DNA from: an uncultured Flavobacterium sp.
Lineage (GTDB): Bacteria > Bacteroidota > Bacteroidia > Flavobacteriales > Flavobacteriaceae
Direction of reading: 5' to 3'
NCBI RefSeq assembly: GCF_946481155.1
Contig: NZ_CAMLMK010000004.1
Location: 10,563-74,562 of the forward strand
Length of the DNA: 64,000 nucleotides
Both the position numbers and the translations under genes were made by a program. How positions within the stretch are numbered: position 1 is the stretch's first letter; the number at the start of each line of letters is the position of its first letter. Below are positions 52,731-60,840 of this stretch, in pieces. The notes under the pieces were generated by a model. It saw only the letters and a program-made list of their open reading frames with translations. It did not search any database and was not told the origin of the DNA.

Positions 52731-54164
52731 ATGGACGTAACTATAGTACTTATTCTATTATTAATTGGAGCCTTAGCCACCTATTTCTCCGGAAATGGCA
52801 TTGCTTCCAAAGTAGCCCTGTTTTTCAGTTTGGCCGCTTTAGGTGCTTCGCTTTTCATCTTAAATCAATTCAGTCAGGGAATCGACAGTGGCTTCACTGC
52901 GGTTTGGATGAAGAATCCCAATATCTTATTCTCCTTAAAAGCCGACGGTCTGGCAATCGCGATGGTGCTTTTAACCACGATGTTAATGCCGTTGATTATT
53001 TTATCGTCTTTCGGAAATAACTTCAGCAATCCTAAAAACTTCTATGCTTTAGTATTGTTTATGGCCTTTGCGATGGTAGGAACTTTCCTTGCTTCTGACG
53101 GATTCTTATATTATATCTTCTGGGAATTATCCCTGATTCCTATTTACTTCATCGCATTGCTTTGGGGTAACGGGGACATGGCCGATCGCAAGAAAGCAGT
53201 AATTAAATTCTTTATTTATACGTTTGCGGGTTCGTTGTTCATGCTGGCCGCATTTATCTATCTGTACCAAAAAGCCGGTTGTTTTCAACTTGATATTTTA
53301 TACAGTTTGAATTTAACGCATAATGAGGAGCTTTGGATTTTCCTTGCTTTCTTCCTGGCGTATGCGATTAAGATTCCGCTTATTCCTTTCCACACCTGGC
53401 AGGCAAATGTATACCAAAAAGCGCCGACTGTCGGTACCATGCTTTTATCCGGTATCATGCTGAAAATGGGATTGTACTCGGTTATCCGTTGGCAATTACC
53501 AATTGCGCCAAACGCTGCTAAAGAATTACAGTACCTAATCATCGGTTTGAGTATTGCCGGTGTGATTTACGGTTCTGTAGTAGCCTTAAAACAAAAAGAT
53601 CTTAAAAAATTATTGGCGTATTCGTCTCTGGCACACGTTGGCTTAATCGCAGCGGGTTGCTACACTTTATCTATGGACGGTCTTCGTGGAGCGGTTTTAC
53701 AGATGATTGCCCACGGTTTTGTTATCGTTGGTTTATTCTTTGCTGCCGAAATCATTTACAGACGTTATGAAACCAGAACCATTAGTGAAATGGGTGGTAT
53801 CCGTCAGCAAACGCCAAAATTTGCCTCAATGTTCATGCTTTTGGTATTGGCTTCTGTGGCTTTACCGGGAACCTTCAACTTTGTGGGTGAGTTCACTGTT
53901 TTATACAGCTTATTTACAGAAAATATTGCTTTCGCAGTTTTAGGCGGAACAACCATCATATTAGGAGCTTTTTACATGTTAAGAATGTTCCAGCACGTAA
54001 TGTTAGGGGAAACCAATGTAAAAGTTTTTGCAGACGTCAACCTAAGCGAAGGAATTGTAATGGTATTGATCATCGGTTTCCTATTGTTTTTCGGATTGTT
54101 TCCGAAACCAATTATCGATTTGATTACACCAAGCATCCAGGAGATTTTAGTACACATTAAATAA
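52731..54164 (+). CDS. nuoM: NADH-quinone oxidoreductase subunit M
   Basis: Antiporter-like proton-pumping subunit, 477 residues, with about 14 helices. Conserved FYIFWELSLIPIYFI and PFHTWQANVYQKAPTVGTMLL blocks are visible. It starts 12 bases after nuoL and ends 15 bases before nuoN. Confidence 0.97.
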   Translation: MDVTIVLILLLIGALATYFSGNGIASKVALFFSLAALGASLFILNQFSQGIDSGFTAVWMKNPNILFSLKADGLAIAMVLLTTMLMPLIILSSFGNNFSNPKNFYALVLFMAFAMVGTFLASDGFLYYIFWELSLIPIYFIALLWGNGDMADRKKAVIKFFIYTFAGSLFMLAAFIYLYQKAGCFQLDILYSLNLTHNEELWIFLAFFLAYAIKIPLIPFHTWQANVYQKAPTVGTMLLSGIMLKMGLYSVIRWQLPIAPNAAKELQYLIIGLSIAGVIYGSVVALKQKDLKKLLAYSSLAHVGLIAAGCYTLSMDGLRGAVLQMIAHGFVIVGLFFAAEIIYRRYETRTISEMGGIRQQTPKFASMFMLLVLASVALPGTFNFVGEFTVLYSLFTENIAFAVLGGTTIILGAFYMLRMFQHVMLGETNVKVFADVNLSEGIVMVLIIGFLLFFGLFPKPIIDLITPSIQEILVHIK

Positions 54165-54179
54165 ATTTAGTCAAAGAGA

Positions 54180-55547
54180 ATGAATACTTTAATAGCAATT
54201 GCAGCACTGGGCGTTATCTGCCTTATCGCTGAAATTTTCAACTTAAGAAAAGCCATTGTTCCTGTAACCATTGCTGGTTTATTGGCAATTTTAGGTATGA
54301 CGATGACTGAATTTGGCGTAAACGAAAGCCACTACAACAACATGATTGTGGTGAACAACTTTACAGTAGCTTTTTCAAGCCTTTTTATTGTACTGACGAT
54401 ATTTTTGGTAACCTTAAGCCCCAATTTCTATCAGGATCAGGCTACGAAGATTTCAGATTTCATTTCCATCAAATTGTTCCTTTTAACAGGAGCTGTTTCC
54501 ATGGTTTCTTTTGGAAATTTAGCTATGTTTTTCCTTGGTATTGAAGTCTTGTCCATCTCACTTTACATTTTAGCGGGAAGTAACCGCTTAAGCGTAAAAA
54601 GCAACGAGGCCGGTATGAAATACTTCCTTATGGGTTCTTTCGCTTCAGGGATTATCCTTTTCGGAATTGCATTGATTTATGGTGCTGTTGGTTCTTTCGA
54701 CATGAACATGATTTATGAAGCATCTAATTCTGCTACAACAGTAGATTGGTTCTATATCGGGGTTTGTATGATCACGGTGGGAATGTTGTTTAAAATTGCA
54801 ACTGTTCCGTTCCACTTCTGGGCACCGGATGTTTATGAAGGCGCACCTGCGTTGACAACTGCAACAATGAGTACCCTGGCAAAAGTTACCGCTATGGCTA
54901 CGTTCTTCAAACTGAACATGGCAATGAACGGCAATATGGACATGGCATACGAACTGGTAATCGTAATTGTTTCTATCGCTTCGATGACCGTTGGTAACAT
55001 CATGGCCATCCGCCAGAACAATATCAAAAGAATGTTGGCTTTCTCAGGTATTTCCCATGCCGGATTTATGGTAATGGCACTATTGAATTTAGATAACGCA
55101 ACCGGAAGCCTGTTCTATTATACCGTAGCTTATGCTTTGGCAGGTATTGCAGCGTTCACGGTTATCCTATATGCCTGTAAAGGTAAAAACGACGAAAACA
55201 TTGAGAATTTCAACGGATTGGGAAAAAGAAGTCCGCTTATGGCGATGATCCTTACGGCATCATTATTATCCATGGCCGGTATCCCGATTTTCTCCGGATT
55301 CTTTGCTAAGTTCTTTATTCTGAACCAAACATTACAGGCAGGTTGGTTAATTCTGGTGATTGCCGGGGTGATTAACTCGATGATTGCGGTTTATTATTAC
55401 TTCCGTGTGATCAGTGCGATGTATACCAAAGAAGCTACAGAAGAAACACAAAAAGTGCCTTTCGAATTTTATATCGTGGCGGTTTTGGCCATGGGATTAA
55501 ATATCGCGATTGGAGTGTACCCATCGGTCTTGATGGATTTATTCTAA
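54180..55547 (+). CDS. nuoN: NADH-quinone oxidoreductase subunit N
   Basis: Third antiporter-like subunit, 455 residues, and last gene of the operon. Conserved LFFIVLTIFLVTLSP-type helices, FLGIEVLSISLYILAGS and PFHFWAPDVYEGAPALTTATMST are visible. A hairpin terminator follows. Confidence 0.97.
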   Translation: MNTLIAIAALGVICLIAEIFNLRKAIVPVTIAGLLAILGMTMTEFGVNESHYNNMIVVNNFTVAFSSLFIVLTIFLVTLSPNFYQDQATKISDFISIKLFLLTGAVSMVSFGNLAMFFLGIEVLSISLYILAGSNRLSVKSNEAGMKYFLMGSFASGIILFGIALIYGAVGSFDMNMIYEASNSATTVDWFYIGVCMITVGMLFKIATVPFHFWAPDVYEGAPALTTATMSTLAKVTAMATFFKLNMAMNGNMDMAYELVIVIVSIASMTVGNIMAIRQNNIKRMLAFSGISHAGFMVMALLNLDNATGSLFYYTVAYALAGIAAFTVILYACKGKNDENIENFNGLGKRSPLMAMILTASLLSMAGIPIFSGFFAKFFILNQTLQAGWLILVIAGVINSMIAVYYYFRVISAMYTKEATEETQKVPFEFYIVAVLAMGLNIAIGVYPSVLMDLF

Positions 55548-55570
55548 GACTACATTTTTAAAAAATATAG

Positions 55571-55600
55571 AAGGCTGCTCAAAACGGGCAGCCTTTGTTT
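55571..55600 (+). terminator. Terminator after the nuo operon
   Basis: AAGGCTGC / GCAGCCTT stem with a 9-base loop and a T-rich tail, 23 bases after the nuoN stop codon. Confidence 0.88.
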
Positions 55601-55621
55601 ATTTATAGCAATCACTGAAAT

Positions 55622-55975
55622 TTAGTTTTTGCATATATCATTAAGATAATTATTCAGTCCGATCTGAAATAAAGTCCCGCAAACCAAATCCTTAAGCTGA
55701 ATCACTTCTACCTCGGAAACTGCTAATTCCAAACCTGAAAAAGGCGTTTCCAGCAAATACTTATGGCAATGCTTATGCAGCTCGCAATCCGAACATTTTA
55801 TACTGTTGCAGGTAGCGTCGATGTTTTTGGAAAATTTACAGAGCTCGGAATAGGAAAGGTAAAACCCGGTTTCTTTGAAAACCAGCTGTACTTTCCCGTC
55901 CAAAACGCGCTCGTCCTTCACCCAATAAAAAGCGACGCCAAAATCATTCTGGTATAAGTGCTCAATCTCTTTCAT
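55622..55975 (-). CDS. Small cysteine-rich protein, unknown function
   Basis: Not recognised. 117 residues, no signal peptide or membrane segment. The middle holds four clustered cysteines spaced Cys-x4-Cys-x2-Cys-x5-Cys (CNSIKCSDCELHKHC) with neighbouring histidines, and one further cysteine just before (LCKFS). This looks like a metal or iron-sulfur site. The gene is last in a minus-strand run, 55 bases after recJ, with its own -7 box (TATATTTG, 55992-55999) between them, so it is probably transcribed separately. Confidence 0.65.
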   Translation of the reverse strand: MKEIEHLYQNDFGVAFYWVKDERVLDGKVQLVFKETGFYLSYSELCKFSKNIDATCNSIKCSDCELHKHCHKYLLETPFSGLELAVSEVEVIQLKDLVCGTLFQIGLNNYLNDICKN

Positions 55976-55991
55976 TGTATTTGATTTTGAA

Positions 55992-55999
55992 CAAATATA
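55992..55999 (-). promoter_or_regulatory. Putative -7 box of the cysteine-rich gene
   Basis: TATATTTG on the minus strand, an exact TAnnTTTG match, 16 bases upstream of the ATG. Confidence 0.55.
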
Positions 56000-56030
56000 A
56001 TAAATTATTTAAAATGATTCTAAATAAATA

Positions 56031-57719
56031 TTATCGAATATCCCGAAGTCGGAGTTGTAACGAAACTGTACCGTTCCATTCATTTTCATCAACAGAAAAA
56101 ACGGCATCAAAAGGTTTCCGATTCTCCGTAAGTCCTATTTTATTAGCCAAGCCAAAGCCTATAGCACCAAAACTTTCCGAACTATTTTGTTTCACATACA
56201 ACTTCAGATGTTCCTCATCAGCACCAATTTTTTTTCCATAACCGGTATCTTTTAAATTCTTACCCAGGAAAACCGGAGTCATATTCTGTGGTCCGAAAGG
56301 CTCGAATTGTTTAAGAATCCTAATGAATTTAGCATTGATATCGGACAATTGCACCTCAGCATCCACAGCAATCTCAGGAGTCAATAAATCCGGGTGAATC
56401 GTTTGGGAAACTATAGTTTCAAAGGCATTTTTAAAGTTCGCGTAGTTTTCTTCTTTTAAGGTCATTCCCGCAGCATACATATGTCCGCCAAACTGCTCCA
56501 GATGTTCCGAACAGGCCTCAAGCGCATTATAAACATCAAAATCCTTAACCGATCGCGCCGAAGCGGCCAATTTATCACCGCTTTTGGTAAAAACCAGCGT
56601 TGGACGGTAGTAGGTTTCCGTAAGCCGTGAAGCCACAATACCGATAACGCCTTTGTGCCAGTCTTCCTGATAGACCACGGTTGTAAAGCGGTTTTCTTCT
56701 TTGTTTTCAATGATTTGTTGTAAAGCTTCGACTGTGATTTGCTTGTCAAGATCTTTTCGGTCGGAATTAAACGTTTCGATTTGGGACGCAAATTCTTCTG
56801 CCTGTTCCAGATTAAACTCTGTCAGCAATTCCACGGCGTAATTTCCGTGCTTAATACGGCCTGCAGCATTAATACGCGGCGCAATGATGAAAACCACATC
56901 GGTAATCGTTAGTACTTTTTGTTTCAAATTCTGAACCAGCGCTTTGATACCCGGTCTTGGAAACGAGTTGATGACTTCGAGTCCGACTTTAGCCAAAACT
57001 CGATTCTCGCCGGTAATTGGGACAATATCCGCAGCGATAGCGGTTGCCACCAAATCCAGATAAGGAACCAAATCGTCAATGGTCTGATTTCTATTTTGTG
57101 CCAGGGCTTGAATCAATTTGAATCCCACACCGCATCCGCACAATTCATCATAGGGATAACTGCAATCATTTCGCTTAGGATCCAATATTGCCACAGCATC
57201 AGGCAATGTATCACCCGGACGGTGGTGGTCGCAGATGATAAAATCTATATTTTTTGCTTTCGCGTAGGCGATATGATCAATGGATTTTATACCGCAATCC
57301 AGTGCAATAATCAGGGTAAAACCATTATCATCAGCGAAGTCGATTCCTTTATAGGAGATGCCGTAACCCTCATCGTAACGATCCGGAATATACGTGGCAA
57401 CATTCGGGTAAAAACTGCGCAAATAGGATGACATTAATGATACGGCGGTAGTTCCGTCTACATCATAATCCCCGAAAACCAATATGTTCTCTTCAGCGGC
57501 AATCGCTTTTTCGATTCGCGCCACCGCTCTATCCATGTCTTTCATCAGATACGGATCGTGTAAATCGGCTAAGGTTGGTCGAAAAAAAAGTCTTGCTTCC
57601 TCGTAGGTTTCAATACCCCGCTGTACTAATAGTTTGGCAGTGAGTTCGTCAACGTTTAAGGCGGCAGCTAATTGGGCAACTTTTTCGGGATTGGGGGAAG
57701 GTTTGAGTGTCCAGCGCAT
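56031..57719 (-). CDS. recJ: Single-stranded-DNA-specific exonuclease RecJ
   Basis: 5'-3' ssDNA exonuclease in recombination and repair. 562 residues. DHH-family metal ligands: FGDYDVDG (D84, D86, D88) and DHH at 164-166 in ICDHHRP; the DHHA1 domain with GGHMYAAGMTL and an OB-fold C-terminal domain follow. The start is the ATG at 57719. It lies 58 bases downstream of the OsmC-like gene on the same strand. Confidence 0.95.
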   Translation of the reverse strand: MRWTLKPSPNPEKVAQLAAALNVDELTAKLLVQRGIETYEEARLFFRPTLADLHDPYLMKDMDRAVARIEKAIAAEENILVFGDYDVDGTTAVSLMSSYLRSFYPNVATYIPDRYDEGYGISYKGIDFADDNGFTLIIALDCGIKSIDHIAYAKAKNIDFIICDHHRPGDTLPDAVAILDPKRNDCSYPYDELCGCGVGFKLIQALAQNRNQTIDDLVPYLDLVATAIAADIVPITGENRVLAKVGLEVINSFPRPGIKALVQNLKQKVLTITDVVFIIAPRINAAGRIKHGNYAVELLTEFNLEQAEEFASQIETFNSDRKDLDKQITVEALQQIIENKEENRFTTVVYQEDWHKGVIGIVASRLTETYYRPTLVFTKSGDKLAASARSVKDFDVYNALEACSEHLEQFGGHMYAAGMTLKEENYANFKNAFETIVSQTIHPDLLTPEIAVDAEVQLSDINAKFIRILKQFEPFGPQNMTPVFLGKNLKDTGYGKKIGADEEHLKLYVKQNSSESFGAIGFGLANKIGLTENRKPFDAVFSVDENEWNGTVSLQLRLRDIR

Positions 57720-57777
57720 AGAAATAAGGATTTTGGATTATAAAAAAATAAAATGTTGGCTTATATAGTATATTCGA

Positions 57778-58203
57778 CTAAGTCGTATGGTAATGTATTT
57801 TGATTTCAATCTTGGCAAACTGACGGAACATCTCCATCACTCCACAGTATTTGTCAACCGATAAATTTACCGCTCTTTCCAGTTTTTTAGCATCAAGTTT
57901 TTTTCCGTAGAAATGATACTCCACGCGAACGGTGTGATAGGTTTTCGGATGTTCTTCGGTTAAATCGCCTTCAGTGTCGATTCTGAATTCTTCGACTTCC
58001 AGCTTCATTTTTTCAATCAACGACGTTACGTCCAGCCCGGTGCAACCTGCTAAGGCTGACAGCATCAATGCTTTTGGGCGGAAGCCGTTTCCTTCGCCGC
58101 CATTGTCCGGTCCGGCATCAATCTGCATCACATCACCGCTCGGGTTATCCGATTCAAACTGCATTTTACCTTTCCAGGTAGTTGTTATTTTATGAGTGTC
58201 CAT
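57778..58203 (-). CDS. OsmC-family protein
   Basis: A 141-residue OsmC/Ohr-type peroxide-handling protein. The block RPKALMLSALAGCTGLDVTSLIEKM carries one of the two family cysteines, but the usual second redox cysteine is replaced (the C-terminal region reads VDKYCGVMEMF, giving a candidate cysteine there). It could reduce organic hydroperoxides; the family also contains members of unknown role. It lies 30 bases after rsmI and 58 bases before recJ. Confidence 0.82.
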   Translation of the reverse strand: MDTHKITTTWKGKMQFESDNPSGDVMQIDAGPDNGGEGNGFRPKALMLSALAGCTGLDVTSLIEKMKLEVEEFRIDTEGDLTEEHPKTYHTVRVEYHFYGKKLDAKKLERAVNLSVDKYCGVMEMFRQFAKIEIKIHYHTT

Positions 58204-58233
58204 TTATATTTTGAAATCTATTTTGAATAGGTT

Positions 58234-58911
58234 TTATTTTCCAGGTTTTCCCCCAACGACCACAACAATCTCCCCTTTCGGCGGTTTCGCTTCGAAATGC
58301 TTCAGCACTTCTTCGGCAGTTCCGCGAACGGTTTCCTCGTGGAGTTTCGACAATTCTCTTGACACAGAAACCTGTCGGTCGGCACCAAAATATTGGATAA
58401 ATTCTGCCAAGGTTCTTACCAATTTGTGCGGTGAAACGTATAAAATCATGGTTCGGGTTTCTTCGGCTAAAGCCAGATAACGCGTTTGGCGCCCTTTCTT
58501 GTCCGGAAGAAAACCTTCGAAAACGAACTTATCGTTAGGCAATCCGCTGTTGACCAATGCCGGAACAAAAGCTGTTGCGCCGGGGAGGCATTCCACTTCC
58601 ACCCCATTTTCTACACAGGCACGAGTTAGCAAAAAACCCGGATCGGAAATCGCCGGAGTTCCTGCATCAGAAATCAAGGCAATATTTTCACCGGTCTGCA
58701 AACGCTTTACGATGTTTTCCACTGTCTTGTGCTCGTTGTGCATGTGATGGCTTTGCATGTGCGTGGCAATCTCGAAATGCTTCAGTAATTTTCCGCTATT
58801 ACGTGTGTCTTCGGCAAGAATCAGGTCGACTTCCTTCAAAACCTTAATGGCTCTGAACGTCATGTCGTCAAGGTTCCCGATGGGCGTTGGAACAAGATAC
58901 AATTTTCCCAT
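58234..58911 (-). CDS. rsmI: 16S rRNA (cytidine 1402-2'-O)-methyltransferase RsmI
   Basis: Methylates the ribose of C1402 in the ribosomal P site. 225 residues; the tetrapyrrole-methylase-fold core begins with LVPTPIGNLDDMTFRAI (residues 6-22) and contains AEDTRNSGKLL, ALISDAGTPAISDPGF and LPGATAFVPALV. It lacks the short C-terminal extension of some homologues. It begins directly after the stop of the acidic repeat gene with no gap. Confidence 0.95.
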   Translation of the reverse strand: MGKLYLVPTPIGNLDDMTFRAIKVLKEVDLILAEDTRNSGKLLKHFEIATHMQSHHMHNEHKTVENIVKRLQTGENIALISDAGTPAISDPGFLLTRACVENGVEVECLPGATAFVPALVNSGLPNDKFVFEGFLPDKKGRQTRYLALAEETRTMILYVSPHKLVRTLAEFIQYFGADRQVSVSRELSKLHEETVRGTAEEVLKHFEAKPPKGEIVVVVGGKPGK

Positions 58912-59970
58912 TTAGGCAAATTTTTTCTCTACCAGCTCCATGAAACGCGAGCTGAATTCCTCTTTTCCATCCCAACCATTGTAATCGGGCTTAACCAAAT
59001 CATCGATAAAGCTTTTTGCTTCTTCCAACGAATTGAAAGTATTCAACTGCGACAAAACACGATTTAAATCTTCCCCGCTTCCGCCAAAAAGATGCTTTTC
59101 GAAAGCAATCCTGTCGTTCAGGCTCAGCGTAATGGTTTTATTGAATTTATCGTTAAGGGACATTGCCTTGAACTCCGTTTTTTCAAATACCACCTCCTTT
59201 TTCTGTGTTTCCTTTGATTTTTCCGCTTTTGGTTCCGCGACAACAATTTCTTCTTTTGGTACTTCAGCAACTGGTTCTTCGACTTTTTCAAAAGTACTTT
59301 CCGCAGCTTTTTCCACTTCGGCAGGAACGTGATTTACTTTAACAAAATCGGGCTCTTTATAGGAATCGCCTAATAAATCGGCAAAAGAAATCTGTTTCGG
59401 CTTAAGCTCTTTTTCTTCAATCACCTTCGATTCTTCCTCGATGGCTTTTTCTTCTATAATTTCAGTTTCTTCCTGGCTTATTTCTTCATGCGCACGCTCA
59501 AAAACGGGCTCAATTATTTCTTCCGGTTGCGGCTCTTCAGCAGATACTACAGGTTCTTCCTCTTCCTCATCCTCTTCTATTTCGCTTTCGTCTATATCTA
59601 CTAAGCCTACCAATATCTTCTCATCTTCCACCGGAATTTCATCCATAGTATGATCCACCGGAGTTGTTTCTTGTGGAACTTCTGCTTTTGATACTTCTTC
59701 TTGTGGAACTTCTGCTTTTGATACTTCTTCCGAAACTTCCGCTATCGTTTCTTTCTTTTCCCCATAAACCGCTTCTATCTTCTCGTCCAGTTCTTCATGC
59801 GTCAGCGTAGGTTTTAAAGCCTCGAAGTTTTCTTCATAAAAACGCAAAATCGATAATTTTTCATATAACTTCTGCGCTTCCTGATGCAGTTGGATAACAT
59901 CTTCCTTGTGTTTCAGCTGTAAAATTCGGTGTGCGATACTGATCAGTTCGGCTTCTAATTTTTTCTTCAT
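58912..59970 (-). CDS. Acidic repeat protein, unknown function
   Basis: Not recognised. 352 residues in three parts: an N-terminal helical region (about 1-75, probable coiled coil, leucine/glutamate/lysine heptads); a long glutamate- and valine-rich middle (about 75-265) of low complexity including two identical ten-residue repeats (SKAEVPQEEV-type); and a C-terminal globular region of about 85 residues (SLNDKFNKTITLSLNDRIAFEKHLF... to the end) that looks conserved. No signal peptide. It abuts rsmI with no gap and is the first gene of the minus-strand run. The low-complexity middle may be a flexible linker between two interaction modules. Confidence 0.72.
   Translation of the reverse strand: MKKKLEAELISIAHRILQLKHKEDVIQLHQEAQKLYEKLSILRFYEENFEALKPTLTHEELDEKIEAVYGEKKETIAEVSEEVSKAEVPQEEVSKAEVPQETTPVDHTMDEIPVEDEKILVGLVDIDESEIEEDEEEEEPVVSAEEPQPEEIIEPVFERAHEEISQEETEIIEEKAIEEESKVIEEKELKPKQISFADLLGDSYKEPDFVKVNHVPAEVEKAAESTFEKVEEPVAEVPKEEIVVAEPKAEKSKETQKKEVVFEKTEFKAMSLNDKFNKTITLSLNDRIAFEKHLFGGSGEDLNRVLSQLNTFNSLEEAKSFIDDLVKPDYNGWDGKEEFSSRFMELVEKKFA
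59671..59730. repeat. Exact 30-bp tandem repeat, two copies, inside the acidic protein gene
   Basis: Bases 59671-59700 and 59701-59730 are identical; each unit encodes ten residues and keeps the frame, so copy-number change would not disrupt the protein. Confidence 0.95.
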
Positions 59971-60120
59971 AACGTTTGAATTTATATAGCGTAAAGCATT
60001 TCTCTTTTTATTTTTTGTCTGAAAATTTTATTCCGTAAAGGGAAAGCGGTGCCCCTTTTCACGCGAAGTTTTATTTTTTTAAATAAGTGTCCGCGAACCC
60101 CTGATTTGATAAAAATTTTC

Positions 60121-60128
60121 TATTTTTG
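60121..60128 (+). promoter_or_regulatory. Putative -7 box of tdk-murF-alr
   Basis: TATTTTTG, a TAnnTTTG match, 89 bases upstream of the tdk ATG. The upstream TTTG at 60105-60108 is closer than usual, so the promoter call is moderate. Confidence 0.45.
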
Positions 60129-60217
60129 AGGACGACGTAAAATTAAAAATATTTATGTCGGTTTGATTGCATTACAAATCTAAACAGAAAATTTCTGTTA
60201 CGTCTGAAAATTACAAA

Positions 60218-60838
60218 ATGTTTCTCGAAAATACAGTAAATCATAAAGAACAATTTGGGTGGATTGAGGTAATCTGCGGCTCGATGTTTTCCGGTAAAAC
60301 GGAAGAACTTATCCGTCGTTTGAAAAGAGCTCAATTTGCCAAGCAGCGTGTGGAAATTTTCAAGCCCGCCATCGATACCCGTTATCACGATGAAATGGTG
60401 GTTTCTCACGATTCCAATGAAATACGTTCGACTCCGGTTCCGGCCGCCGCCAATATTGCTATTTTAGCACAGGGCTGTGACGTGGTAGGCATTGATGAAG
60501 CACAGTTTTTTGACGATGAGATTGTATCCATCTGCAATGATCTGGCCAATTCGGGCGTCCGCGTTATCGTTGCCGGTCTTGACATGGATTTTAAAGGCAA
60601 CCCGTTCGGACCAATGCCCGCACTTATGGCAACCGCCGAATATGTAACCAAAGTACACGCCGTTTGTACCCGCACCGGAAACTTAGCGCATTACAGTTTC
60701 CGAAAAGCATTAGGCGACAGCTTAGTCCTTTTAGGGGAAACCGAAGAATATGAGCCACTGAGCCGCGCTGCCTATTTCAATGCGATCAAAGAAGCCAAAG
60801 AGGAATTCAATTCCATCAACAAAAAAAATCAAGAGTAA
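60218..60838 (+). CDS. tdk: Thymidine kinase
   Basis: Phosphorylates thymidine to dTMP in nucleotide salvage. 206 residues from the ATG at 60218. The P-loop is GSMFSGKT (21-28), the Walker B-like DEAQFF is present, and the lasso region ([10 protein letters not shown]) is near the C-terminus. The zinc-binding cysteines typical of the TK1 family are almost all missing (only AVCTRTGN remains, and SRAAYF replaces the usual CRKCY-type pair). It is 2 bases before murF-alr, so the two are cotranscribed and translationally coupled. A longer frame upstream lacks family resemblance. Confidence 0.93.
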   Translation: MFLENTVNHKEQFGWIEVICGSMFSGKTEELIRRLKRAQFAKQRVEIFKPAIDTRYHDEMVVSHDSNEIRSTPVPAAANIAILAQGCDVVGIDEAQFFDDEIVSICNDLANSGVRVIVAGLDMDFKGNPFGPMPALMATAEYVTKVHAVCTRTGNLAHYSFRKALGDSLVLLGETEEYEPLSRAAYFNAIKEAKEEFNSINKKNQE

Positions 60839-60840
60839 CT

